Positions 8,755 through 18,178 of a stretch of DNA of 63,816 bases are shown here, piece after piece (position 1 is the first letter of the stretch; each line of letters starts with the position of its first letter). The DNA lies in the NCBI GenBank assembly GCA_002816575.1, contig MUCI01000038.1, forward strand, positions 1-63,816, written 5' to 3'. The position numbers and the translations under genes were made by a program. This DNA comes from SAR202 cluster bacterium Casp-Chloro-G2 (lineage in GTDB: Bacteria; Chloroflexota; Dehalococcoidia; Lucifugimonadales; UBA3495). The notes under the pieces were generated by a model, which was not told the origin of the DNA, searched no databases, and saw only the letters and a list, made by a program, of their open reading frames with translations.

Positions 8755-8791
8755 GCAAAAACGCCCCGTTACTCGGCGGGGCGCTTTTGCG
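8755..8791. terminator. Strong terminator hairpin after the kor operon
   Basis: GCAAAA-ac-GCCCCG (from 8755) pairs with CGGGGC-gc-TTTTGC (to 8790). The A-rich and T-rich outer arms let it work in either direction; it lies 40 bases beyond the korB stop on the minus strand. The gap 8591-8828 holds nothing else I can name. Confidence 0.8.
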
Positions 8792-8828
8792 TCTTCCAGT
8801 TGGGTGGCGGCCGATGACGGGGATGGGC

Positions 8829-9695
8829 TTAAAACTCGAAGGCCCCCATAAGCTGCTCCACGGTCTTGGGCCGGGCTTTTTCCCAGGTCCCCACAACGTT
8901 TTGGTCGAGAGAAGGCCGTACGGTGTCGTGATAGATGACACCGATGGGCACGCCCGGCTGTTGCAGCAACCCGTGAGCGGCCTCCCGGTCTGAAATGTCG
9001 TGGTCCTCGGGGATGTCCCAGATGGTGGGCTGGATCCCGTTGGCCAGGTCTCCCTTCAGTTCCATGAACGTGTCGTTATAGGTGGTGCAGGGCGACTGTA
9101 CGTGGACTATCGAGAATCCCTTGTGCTCCATCCCCCGCCGAATCAGCTGGGAGAGGGGCCGGGGTTGGCCGGAGAACCCGGAAGCGATGAAGCTAACGCC
9201 CAAGGTCAGGTACAGCTCCAGGGGGTTGGTCTTGGTCTCCAATTTGCCAAATGGAGTACTGCTGGTGATCTTCCCTTGCAGCGTGGTCGGAGAACTCTGC
9301 CCCTTGGTCAGGCCGTAAACGCCGTTGTCCATGATCACGGCGCAGATGTTCAGGTTACGGGCCGCTTGGGGGCCGATGTGCTCCCCGCCGATGCTGAGGA
9401 AGTCGCCGTCGCCGGCCACAACCACCACATTCAGATTGGGCTGGGCCATCTTCACCCCCATGGCGATGGGAAGCGAGCGGCCATGTATCCCGTGAATGCC
9501 ATACGGCTGGTTCCCCTCAAGCAGGTGGACCAGATTTCCGGAGCAGCCGATACCGGCCACGACCACGTTGTTTTCCATGCGGTCGCCGGTCTCTTCCAAC
9601 CGGTCAATCATGGCCAGCTCAAGGGCGCGCCGCACCCCGAAGTCGCCACAGCCAGGGCACCATTTGAAATCGTATTCAGGATTCTTTTTGCTCAT
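8829..9695 (-). CDS. korB: 2-oxoacid:ferredoxin oxidoreductase, beta subunit (KorB type)
   Basis: 288 residues. N-terminal WCPGCGDFG (C13, C16) binds the 4Fe-4S cluster with a later cysteine; GIGCSGNLV follows, and the thiamine diphosphate motif GDGDFLSIGG begins at about residue 92, with DNGVYGLTKGQ completing the Mg site. The enzyme oxidatively decarboxylates a 2-oxoacid, probably 2-oxoglutarate, to the acyl-CoA with reduction of ferredoxin, or runs in reverse. The frame is open to 10004, but the family start MSKKNPEYDFKW at 9695 overlaps the alpha-subunit stop in an ATGA, so that start is chosen. Confidence 0.9.
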   Translation of the reverse strand: MSKKNPEYDFKWCPGCGDFGVRRALELAMIDRLEETGDRMENNVVVAGIGCSGNLVHLLEGNQPYGIHGIHGRSLPIAMGVKMAQPNLNVVVVAGDGDFLSIGGEHIGPQAARNLNICAVIMDNGVYGLTKGQSSPTTLQGKITSSTPFGKLETKTNPLELYLTLGVSFIASGFSGQPRPLSQLIRRGMEHKGFSIVHVQSPCTTYNDTFMELKGDLANGIQPTIWDIPEDHDISDREAAHGLLQQPGVPIGVIYHDTVRPSLDQNVVGTWEKARPKTVEQLMGAFEF

Positions 9696-11407
9696 ACCCC
9701 GACGGTCTCCTTCAGGCAAGCGTTGGTCATATCCGTGATCTTTTCCACGAGGGTGCGGGCCTTGAATGGCAGGCCCGTGTACTGCGTGATCGATTCTGCC
9801 TTGACGCCCATCGAGCGCAGGATGCTGGAGAATTGGCCCTGGTAATTCAACTCGGGAACGATCACCAAGTCCTTCTTTTTCAACTCTTCCAACAGTTTTG
9901 GCGGCAGGGGGTTCAGGAACATCGTGTAGTACCAACTCACCGGCAAGCCGCTCTCTTTGAGCTTGTCGTAGGCCTCGCGCGAAGGGCCTTTGCTGCCGCC
10001 CCAAGACATCACGGCGATGGAATTTTCTGGCTGGTCGCGCTCGTAGTCATCTTCTTCCAGCAGCTTGATCTTGCCGAACCGGCGCTCCGTCATCTGCACG
10101 TGACGCTCGGCCAGGTGGGTGGTGTCGCCCATGTCGTCGTGTTCGCTGCCATTTGCCACGTAAGCGCCCGGCGAGCCGGGAATGGGCATCGGCGAAAGTT
10201 CATTGCCGGCGTAGCGGCGGTAACCGTTGTCGCCGGTGTAGGTGAGGCGCTTGGCCTGTTTGACCTGTGAAAGGTCGGGTTTGCGGATATTCTGTGACCG
10301 CTCGGCCAGCGACATCTCACTAAGCAGAATCACCGGCCCTTGGTATCTCTCGGCCCATTCCAATGCTTTGGCGGCGCCGTAGAAGCACTCTTCCACCGTG
10401 CCCGCCGCGATGATTGGCAATCTGACATCGCCGTGGGCCGGGTACATGCACCCGAAGAGGTCGGACTGCTCGGTCTTGGTGGGCAATCCGGTGGCGGGTC
10501 CGCCGCGCTGCACGTTTACGACAACCAGAGGAATCTCGGCGATCCAGGCAAGGCCCAGACCCTCGCTCATCAAGGAAACACCAGGACCCGAAGTGGCGGT
10601 CATGGCGCGTTTGCCGGCGTAGCCAGCGCCAATGATGCCGGTGATGGCCTCGATCTCGGAACTGACTTGATAGGCCAACCGGTCCTTGCCGACCAGGTTG
10701 CGCTCCATGTACAGGAGGATGGGCGTGGCGGGGGAGATGGGGTAGCCAACGTAGAAGTCGAGACCCGCTGCCATGGCGCCGATGCACACGGCTTCGTTGC
10801 CCTTGATCATCAGTTGCTGGTAGGACGGCATGACTGGTGGGGCCAGTTCGCCAAGCGAGAAGTCACTGGCTGCCATATGGCTACGGCCCAGGTTCAGAGC
10901 CTCGATATTAGACTTAATGACCTGGGCATCTTCGGCACGGCCACGGTTGAACCGCTCTTCCACAAAGCTGATCAGGTTTTCCTGGGGCATGTTAATCAGG
11001 TGGGCCAGGGCTCCCATGATAACCATGTTGGCGGCGCGGTTGTTGCCGGTGGACCTGGCAAGCTCCTCAAACGGAAGGCCATAGCTTCGGCTGTCGCCCT
11101 CCGGCTCAAACTCAGCGGAGTTGTAGACCACCACACCGTCCTCGCGAACCTCTTGGCGATGGGCGTCGTAGGCGTCCTGGTTGAAAGCAACCAAAACGTC
11201 GACGTCGTCGCCTGGAGCAAGAACGGGGTCGACCGAGATTCGTGCCTGGGTCCACGTGGGACCGCCCAATATCTGGGAGGGGAAAGTAGCAAAGGTCAGA
11301 GCGTGGTAGCCAACCTGGGTCGACGACTGGGCTAAACCCTCCGCCGACGTGACGACCCCCTGGCCGCCTTCGCCCGCGAACCGTACTACGAAGTCGCGCA
11401 TCTGCAT
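9692..11407 (-). CDS. korA: 2-oxoacid:ferredoxin oxidoreductase, fused gamma-alpha subunit (KorA type)
   Basis: 571 residues. Residues 1 to about 185 are the gamma domain (FAGEGGQGVVTSAEGLA near the start); from about 200 the alpha domain follows with GNEAVCIGAMAAGLDFYVGYPISPATPILLYME and the SGPGVSLMSEGLG segment. The gamma-alpha fusion is the common layout in two-subunit 2-oxoglutarate:ferredoxin oxidoreductases. Translationally coupled to the beta subunit. GAGGACA lies 10-12 bases before the start. A pair of overlapping inverted repeats lies 60-90 bases upstream (11470-11494). Confidence 0.9.
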   Translation of the reverse strand: MQMRDFVVRFAGEGGQGVVTSAEGLAQSSTQVGYHALTFATFPSQILGGPTWTQARISVDPVLAPGDDVDVLVAFNQDAYDAHRQEVREDGVVVYNSAEFEPEGDSRSYGLPFEELARSTGNNRAANMVIMGALAHLINMPQENLISFVEERFNRGRAEDAQVIKSNIEALNLGRSHMAASDFSLGELAPPVMPSYQQLMIKGNEAVCIGAMAAGLDFYVGYPISPATPILLYMERNLVGKDRLAYQVSSEIEAITGIIGAGYAGKRAMTATSGPGVSLMSEGLGLAWIAEIPLVVVNVQRGGPATGLPTKTEQSDLFGCMYPAHGDVRLPIIAAGTVEECFYGAAKALEWAERYQGPVILLSEMSLAERSQNIRKPDLSQVKQAKRLTYTGDNGYRRYAGNELSPMPIPGSPGAYVANGSEHDDMGDTTHLAERHVQMTERRFGKIKLLEEDDYERDQPENSIAVMSWGGSKGPSREAYDKLKESGLPVSWYYTMFLNPLPPKLLEELKKKDLVIVPELNYQGQFSSILRSMGVKAESITQYTGLPFKARTLVEKITDMTNACLKETVGV

Positions 11408-11469
11408 ATTAAATTGTCCTCATGGCCGAGGGAGCCGGCCAATGCGAGATAAATGTATGGGATGAGATG

Positions 11470-11494
11470 CCGGAACGGCGTTCCGGGGAACGCC
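11470..11494. repeat. Two overlapping inverted repeats upstream of korA
   Basis: CCGGAAC-ggc-GTTCCGG (11470-11486) and GGCGTTCC-gg-GGAACGCC (11477-11494) share the middle arm, so only one hairpin can form at a time. The 509-base gap 11408-11916 between the divergent kor and dprA transcripts holds no other feature I can support except the dprA promoter. Confidence 0.5.
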
Positions 11495-11883
11495 AACTAG
11501 AAGAGATCCAAGAAGAGGACAAGGAATAAAAGGAATAGGAAAGGAGGGCAAGCCGTGGACGTGACGATGTAGCCGTAGATGTCATGACGATTGTCGGAAG
11601 CGTCCTCTGAAAGGGGGGCCAACGTTCCCCCTGCCGGGATTTAATGGCGGGTGAACGCAGGTTTTGTGACAACCTGTTTGATAGCAATTATACGAGTAAA
11701 ATTACGTGTAGAATATATCACTCGCTTGAGTCCATTGTCAATGAATCTGAGCTTAAAATCCAGTCTCTTGCCGTGCCTGGACCTAAGCCTGTCGGGCCGC
11801 CGCCATCGCCGCGTCCGCAAGCCGGAACTCGTCGTATGCGCCGGTGCCGAATGTGGGCGTTGTTGCAGACGGTTGGCCGTTGT

Positions 11884-11909
11884 TTGACGATTTTGGCGTA
11901 TGCTAGAAT
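11884..11909 (+). promoter_or_regulatory. dprA promoter with extended -10, probably giving a leaderless mRNA
   Basis: TTGACG (11884-11889) and TGCTAGAAT (11901-11909), spacer only 14 bases but with the TGn extension. Transcription would begin near 11915-11917, at the ATG of dprA (11917). Confidence 0.5.
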
Positions 11910-11916
11910 CGCGAAT

Positions 11917-13143
11917 ATGCCGGATACGCTCCACACGTCTACCACGGTTGACGAGGTTATGGATAAGACAGAATCGCAGATGATTGCGCTGCGGGAAACC
12001 GGTTCGGATGACGCCAAGTTCTGGGTGGCTCTTAGCAGAGTACCGCAGTTGGGCACGGTCCGGTTCCGCCGTTTGGAGTCCTACTTTGGCCGCTTGGAGA
12101 ACGCCTGGCGTGCCAGCTTCAATGAACTGAAAGCAGCGGGATTAGAAGACCGTCCGGCGGCAGAGGTTGTGGCCGCCAGGAACAATTCTTCACCCGACGA
12201 TGAGATGGCCGCCCTTGAACGTGCGGCGGTTATCGCTGTAACCTGGAATCACCCGACCTATCCGTCACGGCTGAAAGAGATCGCCGATCCTCCGGCTGTT
12301 TTATATTATAAGGGGACCTTGCTGCCCGCAGACGAACGGTCGGTAGCCATCGTGGGTACCCGGAGTCCAACCACCTACGGCCGGGAAGCCGCCGCGATGA
12401 TTAGCCGGGGTCTGGCTGAACTGGGCCTGACGGTTGTGAGCGGGCTGGCCCTGGGCATCGATGGCGTGGCGCACCGGACCGCGTTGGAGAACGGAGGGCG
12501 GACAGTCGCCGTAATGGCTGGTGGTTTAGACGGGGTATATCCCAAGGACCACGCCGGCTTGTTCAGACAGGTGCAGGAAAGCGGAGCGGTGGTCAGCGAG
12601 CAGCCACTGGGCGTTAAGCCCGACTCGCGGAGCTTTCCGAGGCGCAACCGTCTCATCAGCGGCCTGTCGTTGGGTTCCGTGGTGGTTGAGGCTGCGGAAG
12701 GGAGCGGCGCACGCCACACGGTATATCATGCTTTGGAACAGAACCGGGAAGTGTTCTGCGTGCCGGGTAGCATCTTCTCCCCTGCCAGCGCGTTCACCAA
12801 CCGGATGATAAAGGAAGGCGCGAAACCGGTCACCGGGTTGACCGATATCTTGGAAGAGTTGAACATAACCCTGGTGGCGCACATCGAGCAGGGCAAACGG
12901 GCCGAGCCTACTGAGCAATTACGCTTTGTGGAAGCGGACGACGACGAGCCCGAGGAACAGGCGCTGCTCAGCAGATTGTCCGAATCTCCGCTTCATATCG
13001 ACGAGATTACGCGGAGCGCCGGGCTGCCCGTGACCGCGGTTAGCGGTACACTCACAATGTTAGAGTTGAAAGGAAAGGTTAAACAAGTCGGTTGCATGCA
13101 CTACATCAGAGTACGAGAGGCCGCGGCGGTATATGACTACTAA
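11917..13143 (+). CDS. dprA: DNA-processing protein DprA (Smf)
   Basis: 408 residues. N-terminal helical region with PQLGTVRFRRL, then the Rossmann-fold core (YPSRLKEIADPPAVLYYKG, VGTRSPTTYGREAA, VVSGLALGIDGVAHRTAL, FPRRNRLISGLS) and a C-terminal winged-helix domain (SESPLHIDEITRSAGLPV). DprA loads RecA on incoming single-stranded DNA in natural transformation. The frame is open from 11644, but the first part is not protein-like; MPDTLHTS at 11917 sits right at the predicted transcription start and has no Shine-Dalgarno, which fits a leaderless mRNA. ATG 11959 is the alternative. Overlaps topA by 11 bases. Confidence 0.9.
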   Translation: MPDTLHTSTTVDEVMDKTESQMIALRETGSDDAKFWVALSRVPQLGTVRFRRLESYFGRLENAWRASFNELKAAGLEDRPAAEVVAARNNSSPDDEMAALERAAVIAVTWNHPTYPSRLKEIADPPAVLYYKGTLLPADERSVAIVGTRSPTTYGREAAAMISRGLAELGLTVVSGLALGIDGVAHRTALENGGRTVAVMAGGLDGVYPKDHAGLFRQVQESGAVVSEQPLGVKPDSRSFPRRNRLISGLSLGSVVVEAAEGSGARHTVYHALEQNREVFCVPGSIFSPASAFTNRMIKEGAKPVTGLTDILEELNITLVAHIEQGKRAEPTEQLRFVEADDDEPEEQALLSRLSESPLHIDEITRSAGLPVTAVSGTLTMLELKGKVKQVGCMHYIRVREAAAVYDY

Positions 13144-15544
13144 TAAAGCCGGTAAAGCCGGCGCCGCCAAGAAAGCCACGACTAAATCAGCGGCCGCCAA
13201 AACGACCGCTGCTAAAACTACGGCCAAGAAGACCGCCGCGAAGGGCAAGGCGGCCAAAGCCAAGACGACAAGATCCAAGTCGTCCGCCGTCAAGCTGCCC
13301 AGTTCTGCCGGCAAGAGCCTGGTGATCGTCGAGTCTCCGGCCAAAGCCAGGACCGTCGGTCAGATACTCGGCCGCAAATATGTCGTGACCGCCTCCCAAG
13401 GGCACGTGCGCGACCTGCCCAAGAGCAAGATAGGCGTGGATGTGGAGCAGAACTTCGAGCCGTCCTACGTCATCATGAAAGACAAACGGTCGTTGCTCAC
13501 CCAGATTAAGAAAGCCGGCAACGACGCCGATGAGATATTCCTGGCGACTGACCCGGACCGCGAGGGTGAAGCCATCTCATGGCACCTTCAGTCCGCCGCT
13601 GAATGGAAAGACCTGGCCAAGCCGCCCAAGCGGGTTGTGTTCCATGAGATCACCAAAGAAGCGGTTGAAGAAGCGTTCAAAAACCCCCGCGAGATCGACA
13701 TGCAGTTGGTCAATGCCCAGCAGGCACGGCGTATCTTGGACCGTCTGGTGGGCTACCAGATAAGCCCCCTGCTCTGGCGCCGTGTTCAGCGTGGCACTTC
13801 AGCCGGGCGGGTGCAGTCAGTGTGCCTGCGGATGGTTGTCGACCGGGAACGCGAGATCGAGGCGTTCGTGCCCGTCGAGTCGTGGACCATCGACAACATC
13901 CTGCGCAAAGCCGGCGAAGATGCGATAGAGAAGAACCAATTCTCGGCCGCGTTGCACTCGGTCAAGGGCGAACGGGCCCGCATCAACATCCCCAACGAGG
14001 AAGATGCCCGGCGCTACGAATCTGAGCTTAAGGAAGCCGAGTACAAAGTCGCGGAGGTCCGCAAACGGGATGTCCGGCAGCGGCCTTCCCCTCCGTTCAT
14101 CACCAGCACCATGCAGCAGGAAGCGGGCCGCAAGCTGCGGTATACCGCCCAACGCACCATGGCCGTGGCCCAACAACTGTACGAGGGCCTGAACGTTGGC
14201 GCCGGCGGTCAGGTCGGCCTGATCACCTACATGCGTACCGACTCGACTCAGGTGGCGGATACGGCGTTGGCCGAGGTACGGGAGTACATCCAAGAACGCT
14301 ACGGCAAAGACCATCTGCCGGCCAAGGCCAGGAACTACACCAGGTCCGCCAAGGGCGCGCAGGAGGCCCACGAGGCCGTCCGTCCCACGTCCATCAAACG
14401 GGACCCGGCGTCGCTCAAAGACTACCTGTCCAGCGATCAGCTGAATCTTTATACCCTGATCTGGTCGCGAATGCTGGCCAGCCAGATGGAGGACGCCAGG
14501 TCGGAAGCGACAACGCTGAACATCGACGCCGTTGGCAAAGGCTCAGAAAACGCCCCTGGCGTCACCTATAACTTCCGGGCCAGCGGTTCGGTCCTCAGGT
14601 TCGCCGGTTTCCGCACCGTGTACCTGGAAGGACGTGACGACAGCAACGAGCCCGACGATAAGAACGCGCTGCCGCCACTGTCCGAAGGCGACGTGCTTGA
14701 TTGCTCCAAGTTGGAGGCCAATCAGCACTTCACCGAGCCGCCGCCCCGGTACACGGAAGCCACACTGATCAAGACCATGGAAGAAAAGGGCATCGGCCGT
14801 CCCAGCACCTATGCCCCGACCATCGGTACCTTGGTCGACCGGATGTACGTGGAACGGGAGCGCAACCGGCTTACTCCCACGAAACTGGGCATCACCGTGA
14901 CCGACCTGCTCACGGAGTATTTCGAGACCGTGATGGACCCGGATTTCACCGCCAGGATGGAAGAAGAACTCGACGATGTCTCCAGGGGCGAAAGAGATTG
15001 GGTGCCCATGTTGGGCGAGTTCTACGAGCCGTTCCAGGCCGCCCTGGCCAACGCCGACGAGTTGATGCCCAAGATTCGCATGGAAGAGGAGACCGACGAG
15101 GTCTGCGACTGCTCGGGCAGTGAAAAGTGCGAGCATACCGACCTTTGCGGCAAACCTCTGGTCATCAAGACTGGGCGGTTTGGGCGCTTCATGGCCTGCA
15201 CCGGCTTTCCGGACTGCCGGAACACCAAACCCGTCCTGAAGAGGACCGGAGTCACTTGTCCCAAGCCCAACTGCGGCGGCGACATAGTGGAGCGAAAGGC
15301 CAGGGGCCGGGGCCGCTCGTTCTTCGGTTGCTCCAATTACCCGGAATGCGACCTGCTGTTGAACCAGGCCCCGCTGCTCACCCCGTGTCCCGAGTGCGGC
15401 GGGTTGATGGTCCAGAAGAACCGGAACAATGCCGCTTGCACTTCCTGTTCTTGGGAGGAGGCGATCCTCGATAACCCGCCTGGCGGTGAGTCGGACGGCG
15501 TGGACCCGGGCAACGCGGAAGAGCTGGCCACGGTTGGCGACTAG
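13133..15544 (+). CDS. topA: DNA topoisomerase I with a lysine/alanine-rich N-terminal tail
   Basis: 803 residues. Residues 1-60 are almost only Ala, Lys, Thr and Ser, like histone H1 tails; the TOPRIM domain begins at about 61 (KSLVIVESPAKA) with DPDREGEAISWH. The type IA core follows with the active-site Tyr in ITYMRTDSTQ. The C-terminus holds three zinc-ribbon units (cysteine clusters near residues 662-690, 705-730 and 745-765). It relaxes negative supercoils in the nucleoid. The tail probably strengthens DNA binding, as the C-terminal Lys repeats of actinobacterial TopA do. Follows dprA with overlap and is overlapped by the recombinase gene. Confidence 0.95.
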   Translation: MTTNKAGKAGAAKKATTKSAAAKTTAAKTTAKKTAAKGKAAKAKTTRSKSSAVKLPSSAGKSLVIVESPAKARTVGQILGRKYVVTASQGHVRDLPKSKIGVDVEQNFEPSYVIMKDKRSLLTQIKKAGNDADEIFLATDPDREGEAISWHLQSAAEWKDLAKPPKRVVFHEITKEAVEEAFKNPREIDMQLVNAQQARRILDRLVGYQISPLLWRRVQRGTSAGRVQSVCLRMVVDREREIEAFVPVESWTIDNILRKAGEDAIEKNQFSAALHSVKGERARINIPNEEDARRYESELKEAEYKVAEVRKRDVRQRPSPPFITSTMQQEAGRKLRYTAQRTMAVAQQLYEGLNVGAGGQVGLITYMRTDSTQVADTALAEVREYIQERYGKDHLPAKARNYTRSAKGAQEAHEAVRPTSIKRDPASLKDYLSSDQLNLYTLIWSRMLASQMEDARSEATTLNIDAVGKGSENAPGVTYNFRASGSVLRFAGFRTVYLEGRDDSNEPDDKNALPPLSEGDVLDCSKLEANQHFTEPPPRYTEATLIKTMEEKGIGRPSTYAPTIGTLVDRMYVERERNRLTPTKLGITVTDLLTEYFETVMDPDFTARMEEELDDVSRGERDWVPMLGEFYEPFQAALANADELMPKIRMEEETDEVCDCSGSEKCEHTDLCGKPLVIKTGRFGRFMACTGFPDCRNTKPVLKRTGVTCPKPNCGGDIVERKARGRGRSFFGCSNYPECDLLLNQAPLLTPCPECGGLMVQKNRNNAACTSCSWEEAILDNPPGGESDGVDPGNAEELATVGD

Positions 15545-16583
15545 CGCCGGCGACCCTGGTCAGGATGGGCTCGTTCAGTTCGACCAGTACGTTGCGGAAT
15601 TCCCCCGCTACCTGCGCGGCCAGCGGGGGTTGTCGGAGAACACCGAGCGGGTCTACGTTGCCGATCTGCAGTCGTTCCGTCGATACATGGCCATCGAACA
15701 CCTGCACCTGGCCGACATGGACCGCCAGATTCTGCGTGGCTACCTGGCGTGGCTGGCCACTGAGGGCCGCGACGGCGTTAAAGGTTTCGCCAGAGTCAGC
15801 ATCGCCCGGAAGCTGACGGTGCTGAGGACGTTCTACAAGTTCTTGGTGCAAGAAGGCCTGTTCCGGTCCACCCCGGTGCCTTCCGGCCGCAGCTTCAAGC
15901 TCAAGGTCGCCAAACCGCTGCCCGACTTCCTGGGCCAGCGAGAGGTGGTGCGGCTGATGGACGCGCCCGACGAATCAACCGTCCACGGCATCCGCGACAA
16001 GGCCATCCTGGAAACCCTTTATGCCTGTGGCGTCAGATTGGCGGAGATACACGGCATGGACCTGGCGGATATCCGTTTCTCCAGGCGGGAGATACTTGTT
16101 CGTGGCAAGGGCTCCAAAGAGCGGCTGGTGCTGTTCGGCGGTCCCACCGAAGACGCTCTGCACCGATATATAAATGAAGCCCGCCGCCAATTGATGTCCG
16201 ATCCAACCGATGCGTTATTCTTGAACCGCTACGGCGGCCGGCTGTCCCGCCGCAGCTACGAGAAACTGGTGCGCCGGTATTCGGCCCAGGCCGGCACCCG
16301 GTCGGATGTCCATCCCCATACCCTTAGGCACACCTTTGCCACCCATATGCTGGAGGGCGGTGCCGATCTTAGGGTGATCCAGGAGTTGCTTGGGCATTCC
16401 AGCCCCACGACCACCCAGGTATATACTCATGTAACCAAACAGGAAGCGCTGACGGCCTACTTGGACCATCATCCCAGGGCGGATGAACCCGCTGGCCGGG
16501 CGCCTAGAGAAGCTTCAACGCCGGGTGATATCCCCGATGAAACCCCTGAAGAGGAATCTATGACCGCCGGAAAGGACGCCTAA
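15534..16583 (+). CDS. xerC: Tyrosine recombinase, XerC/XerD type
   Basis: 349 residues. N-terminal SAM-like domain (LRGQRGLSENTERVYVADLQSF) and catalytic domain with R in ACGVRLAEI, K in RGKGSKERLV, H-x2-R in HTLRHTFATHM, H in LGHSSPTTTQ and the nucleophile Tyr in VYTHV. It resolves chromosome dimers at dif together with a partner and FtsK. The frame is open from 15429 inside topA; TTG at 15534 with GGAAGAG upstream is the likeliest start. A 40-residue acidic tail beyond the catalytic Tyr is longer than usual. The topA-xerC order is common in bacteria. Confidence 0.9.
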   Translation: MATSAGDPGQDGLVQFDQYVAEFPRYLRGQRGLSENTERVYVADLQSFRRYMAIEHLHLADMDRQILRGYLAWLATEGRDGVKGFARVSIARKLTVLRTFYKFLVQEGLFRSTPVPSGRSFKLKVAKPLPDFLGQREVVRLMDAPDESTVHGIRDKAILETLYACGVRLAEIHGMDLADIRFSRREILVRGKGSKERLVLFGGPTEDALHRYINEARRQLMSDPTDALFLNRYGGRLSRRSYEKLVRRYSAQAGTRSDVHPHTLRHTFATHMLEGGADLRVIQELLGHSSPTTTQVYTHVTKQEALTAYLDHHPRADEPAGRAPREASTPGDIPDETPEEESMTAGKDA

Positions 16584-16586
16584 AGC

Positions 16587-17030
16587 ATGGCCAGTTTCTT
16601 GATCCTGAACGGTCCCAACATCAACATGCTGGGGCACCGCGACGCATCGATCTACGGCTCCAAGACACTGGACGAAGTCAACCATGAGATCAGCCGTGTG
16701 GCCAACGAACTGGGAGTTGAGGTAATCTTCTACCAGTCAAACTTGGAGGGTGACCTCGTCACCTGCATCCAGGATAATTGGGGCAAGGTCCAGGGGATCG
16801 TGCTGAATCCAGGCGCTCTGACCCACTATGGGCTGAGTTTGAAAGACGCTCTCATCGACTGCCGTCTGCCGGTGGTTGAAGTGCATCTCGGCAACCCGTG
16901 GGCCAGGGAACCTTGGCGCCGGGTCTCGGTGATATCCGACATCGCCCGGGGTCAGGTGGCCGGTTTCGGCTGGAGAAGCTACACCTCGGCCCTGCAGCTA
17001 TTGGCCTCGCTAGTTGAGGAGGAGTCGTAA
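16587..17030 (+). CDS. aroQ: Type II 3-dehydroquinate dehydratase
   Basis: 147 residues, full length. LNGPNINMLG at 7-16, the catalytic Tyr of SIYGSKTL, QSNLEGDLV, NPGALTHYGLSLKDAL and VEVHLGNPWAREPWR with the catalytic His. It dehydrates 3-dehydroquinate to 3-dehydroshikimate in the shikimate pathway as a dodecamer in the cytoplasm. GGAAAGGA precedes the ATG; the gene starts three bases after xerC stops. Confidence 0.95.
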   Translation: MASFLILNGPNINMLGHRDASIYGSKTLDEVNHEISRVANELGVEVIFYQSNLEGDLVTCIQDNWGKVQGIVLNPGALTHYGLSLKDALIDCRLPVVEVHLGNPWAREPWRRVSVISDIARGQVAGFGWRSYTSALQLLASLVEEES

Positions 17031-17085
17031 GCATCGACTTCGAACCCGCAAGAATCTTAGACGCTTATCTGGAAGGGGAAGTCCA

Positions 17086-18153
17086 ATGAAAGAGAGAGTT
17101 GAAGGCCTGGTAGCCCAGTTCCCGGACCGGGAGTTGGACGGAGTTTTGATATCTGCCCCGGAGAACCGCCGTTACCTGTCTGGGTTTAGCGGTTCGGCTG
17201 GCTACCTGTTCATCACCAAGGCTAACGCCATCTTGGTCACCGATTCCCGGTACACCGAGCAGGCCACCAACCAGTCGCCCGATTTCGACGTTAGGCAGGT
17301 GCGCGGCGGCTGGGACTGGCTGATCGAAGAGATGAAGTCGTCCGGCGTCAAGAAAGTCGGGTTTGAAAGCCAAGACATGAGCGTTTCCTTGTACAACAGC
17401 CTGATCGACGCGATCAAGGGCGACTCGTCCTTGGGCGATGTGTCCTTGATTCCGGCGCCGGGATTGTCCGAGAACCAGCGCATCATCAAGGACGCCGAGG
17501 AGCTGGCCCTGCTGCAACTGGCCATCGACGCCGCCGATACGGCCATGGACCAGGTCTGCCCTGCGATCACTCCGGGCATGACCGAACGGGAGGTTGCCTG
17601 GAAGATGGAGATGGCCATGCGCGGCGCCGGCGCCGACATGATAAGCTTCGACACCATCGTTGCCGCCGGACCCAACGGCGCTATGGCCCATCATCAGCCC
17701 TCCGATTACGTTATCAAGCACGGCGACCCCATCGTCATCGACATGGGCGCTAAAGTGGGCGGCTACTGCTCCGACCTCTCTCGGTCCATCGCGGTGGGCG
17801 AGGCTGACGAGACGTTCAAGAAGATCTACGACATAGTTCTGGGCGCTCAGCTAACGGCCATCAACACCGTGAAGGTTGGCATGACCGGCGAAGAGGCCGA
17901 TAGCCTTTCCCGGAATGTGATTGCCGAGGCCGGCTACGGCGACAACTTCGGCCACAGTTTGGGCCACGGTGTTGGCCTGGAGATCCACGAAAACCCCAGG
18001 GTTAGCCCCCGTTCGCCCGATGTGCTTGGCTTGAACACCGTGTTCACCGTCGAGCCTGGAATCTACCTGTCCGGTTGGGGCGGCATCCGTATAGAGGACA
18101 TAGTGATCCTGCGGGAAGACGGGGCCGTGCAGTTGAGCAAAGCCCGTAAGTAA
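17086..18153 (+). CDS. M24 family metallopeptidase (Xaa-Pro aminopeptidase type)
   Basis: 355 residues. N-terminal creatinase-like domain (RRYLSGFSGSAGYLFI) and C-terminal pita-bread domain with metal ligands Asp (IDMGAKVGGYCSDLSRS, two Asp), His (GHSLGHGVGLEIHE), Glu (FTVEPGIY) and Glu (GGIRIEDIV). It removes N-terminal residues before proline. The frame is open from 17014, but ATG 17086 is preceded by GGAAGGGGAAG and matches the family start. Its place just before efp is seen in many bacteria. Confidence 0.9.
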   Translation: MKERVEGLVAQFPDRELDGVLISAPENRRYLSGFSGSAGYLFITKANAILVTDSRYTEQATNQSPDFDVRQVRGGWDWLIEEMKSSGVKKVGFESQDMSVSLYNSLIDAIKGDSSLGDVSLIPAPGLSENQRIIKDAEELALLQLAIDAADTAMDQVCPAITPGMTEREVAWKMEMAMRGAGADMISFDTIVAAGPNGAMAHHQPSDYVIKHGDPIVIDMGAKVGGYCSDLSRSIAVGEADETFKKIYDIVLGAQLTAINTVKVGMTGEEADSLSRNVIAEAGYGDNFGHSLGHGVGLEIHENPRVSPRSPDVLGLNTVFTVEPGIYLSGWGGIRIEDIVILREDGAVQLSKARK

Positions 18154-18178
18154 CCGGCGAAAGTGATCCGCGACTAAC

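Noticed and set aside
11409-11916. Open frames in the kor-dprA gap, including the extended N-terminus of dprA
   Set aside because: They lie over promoter and inverted repeats; the dprA family N-terminus begins at 11917.
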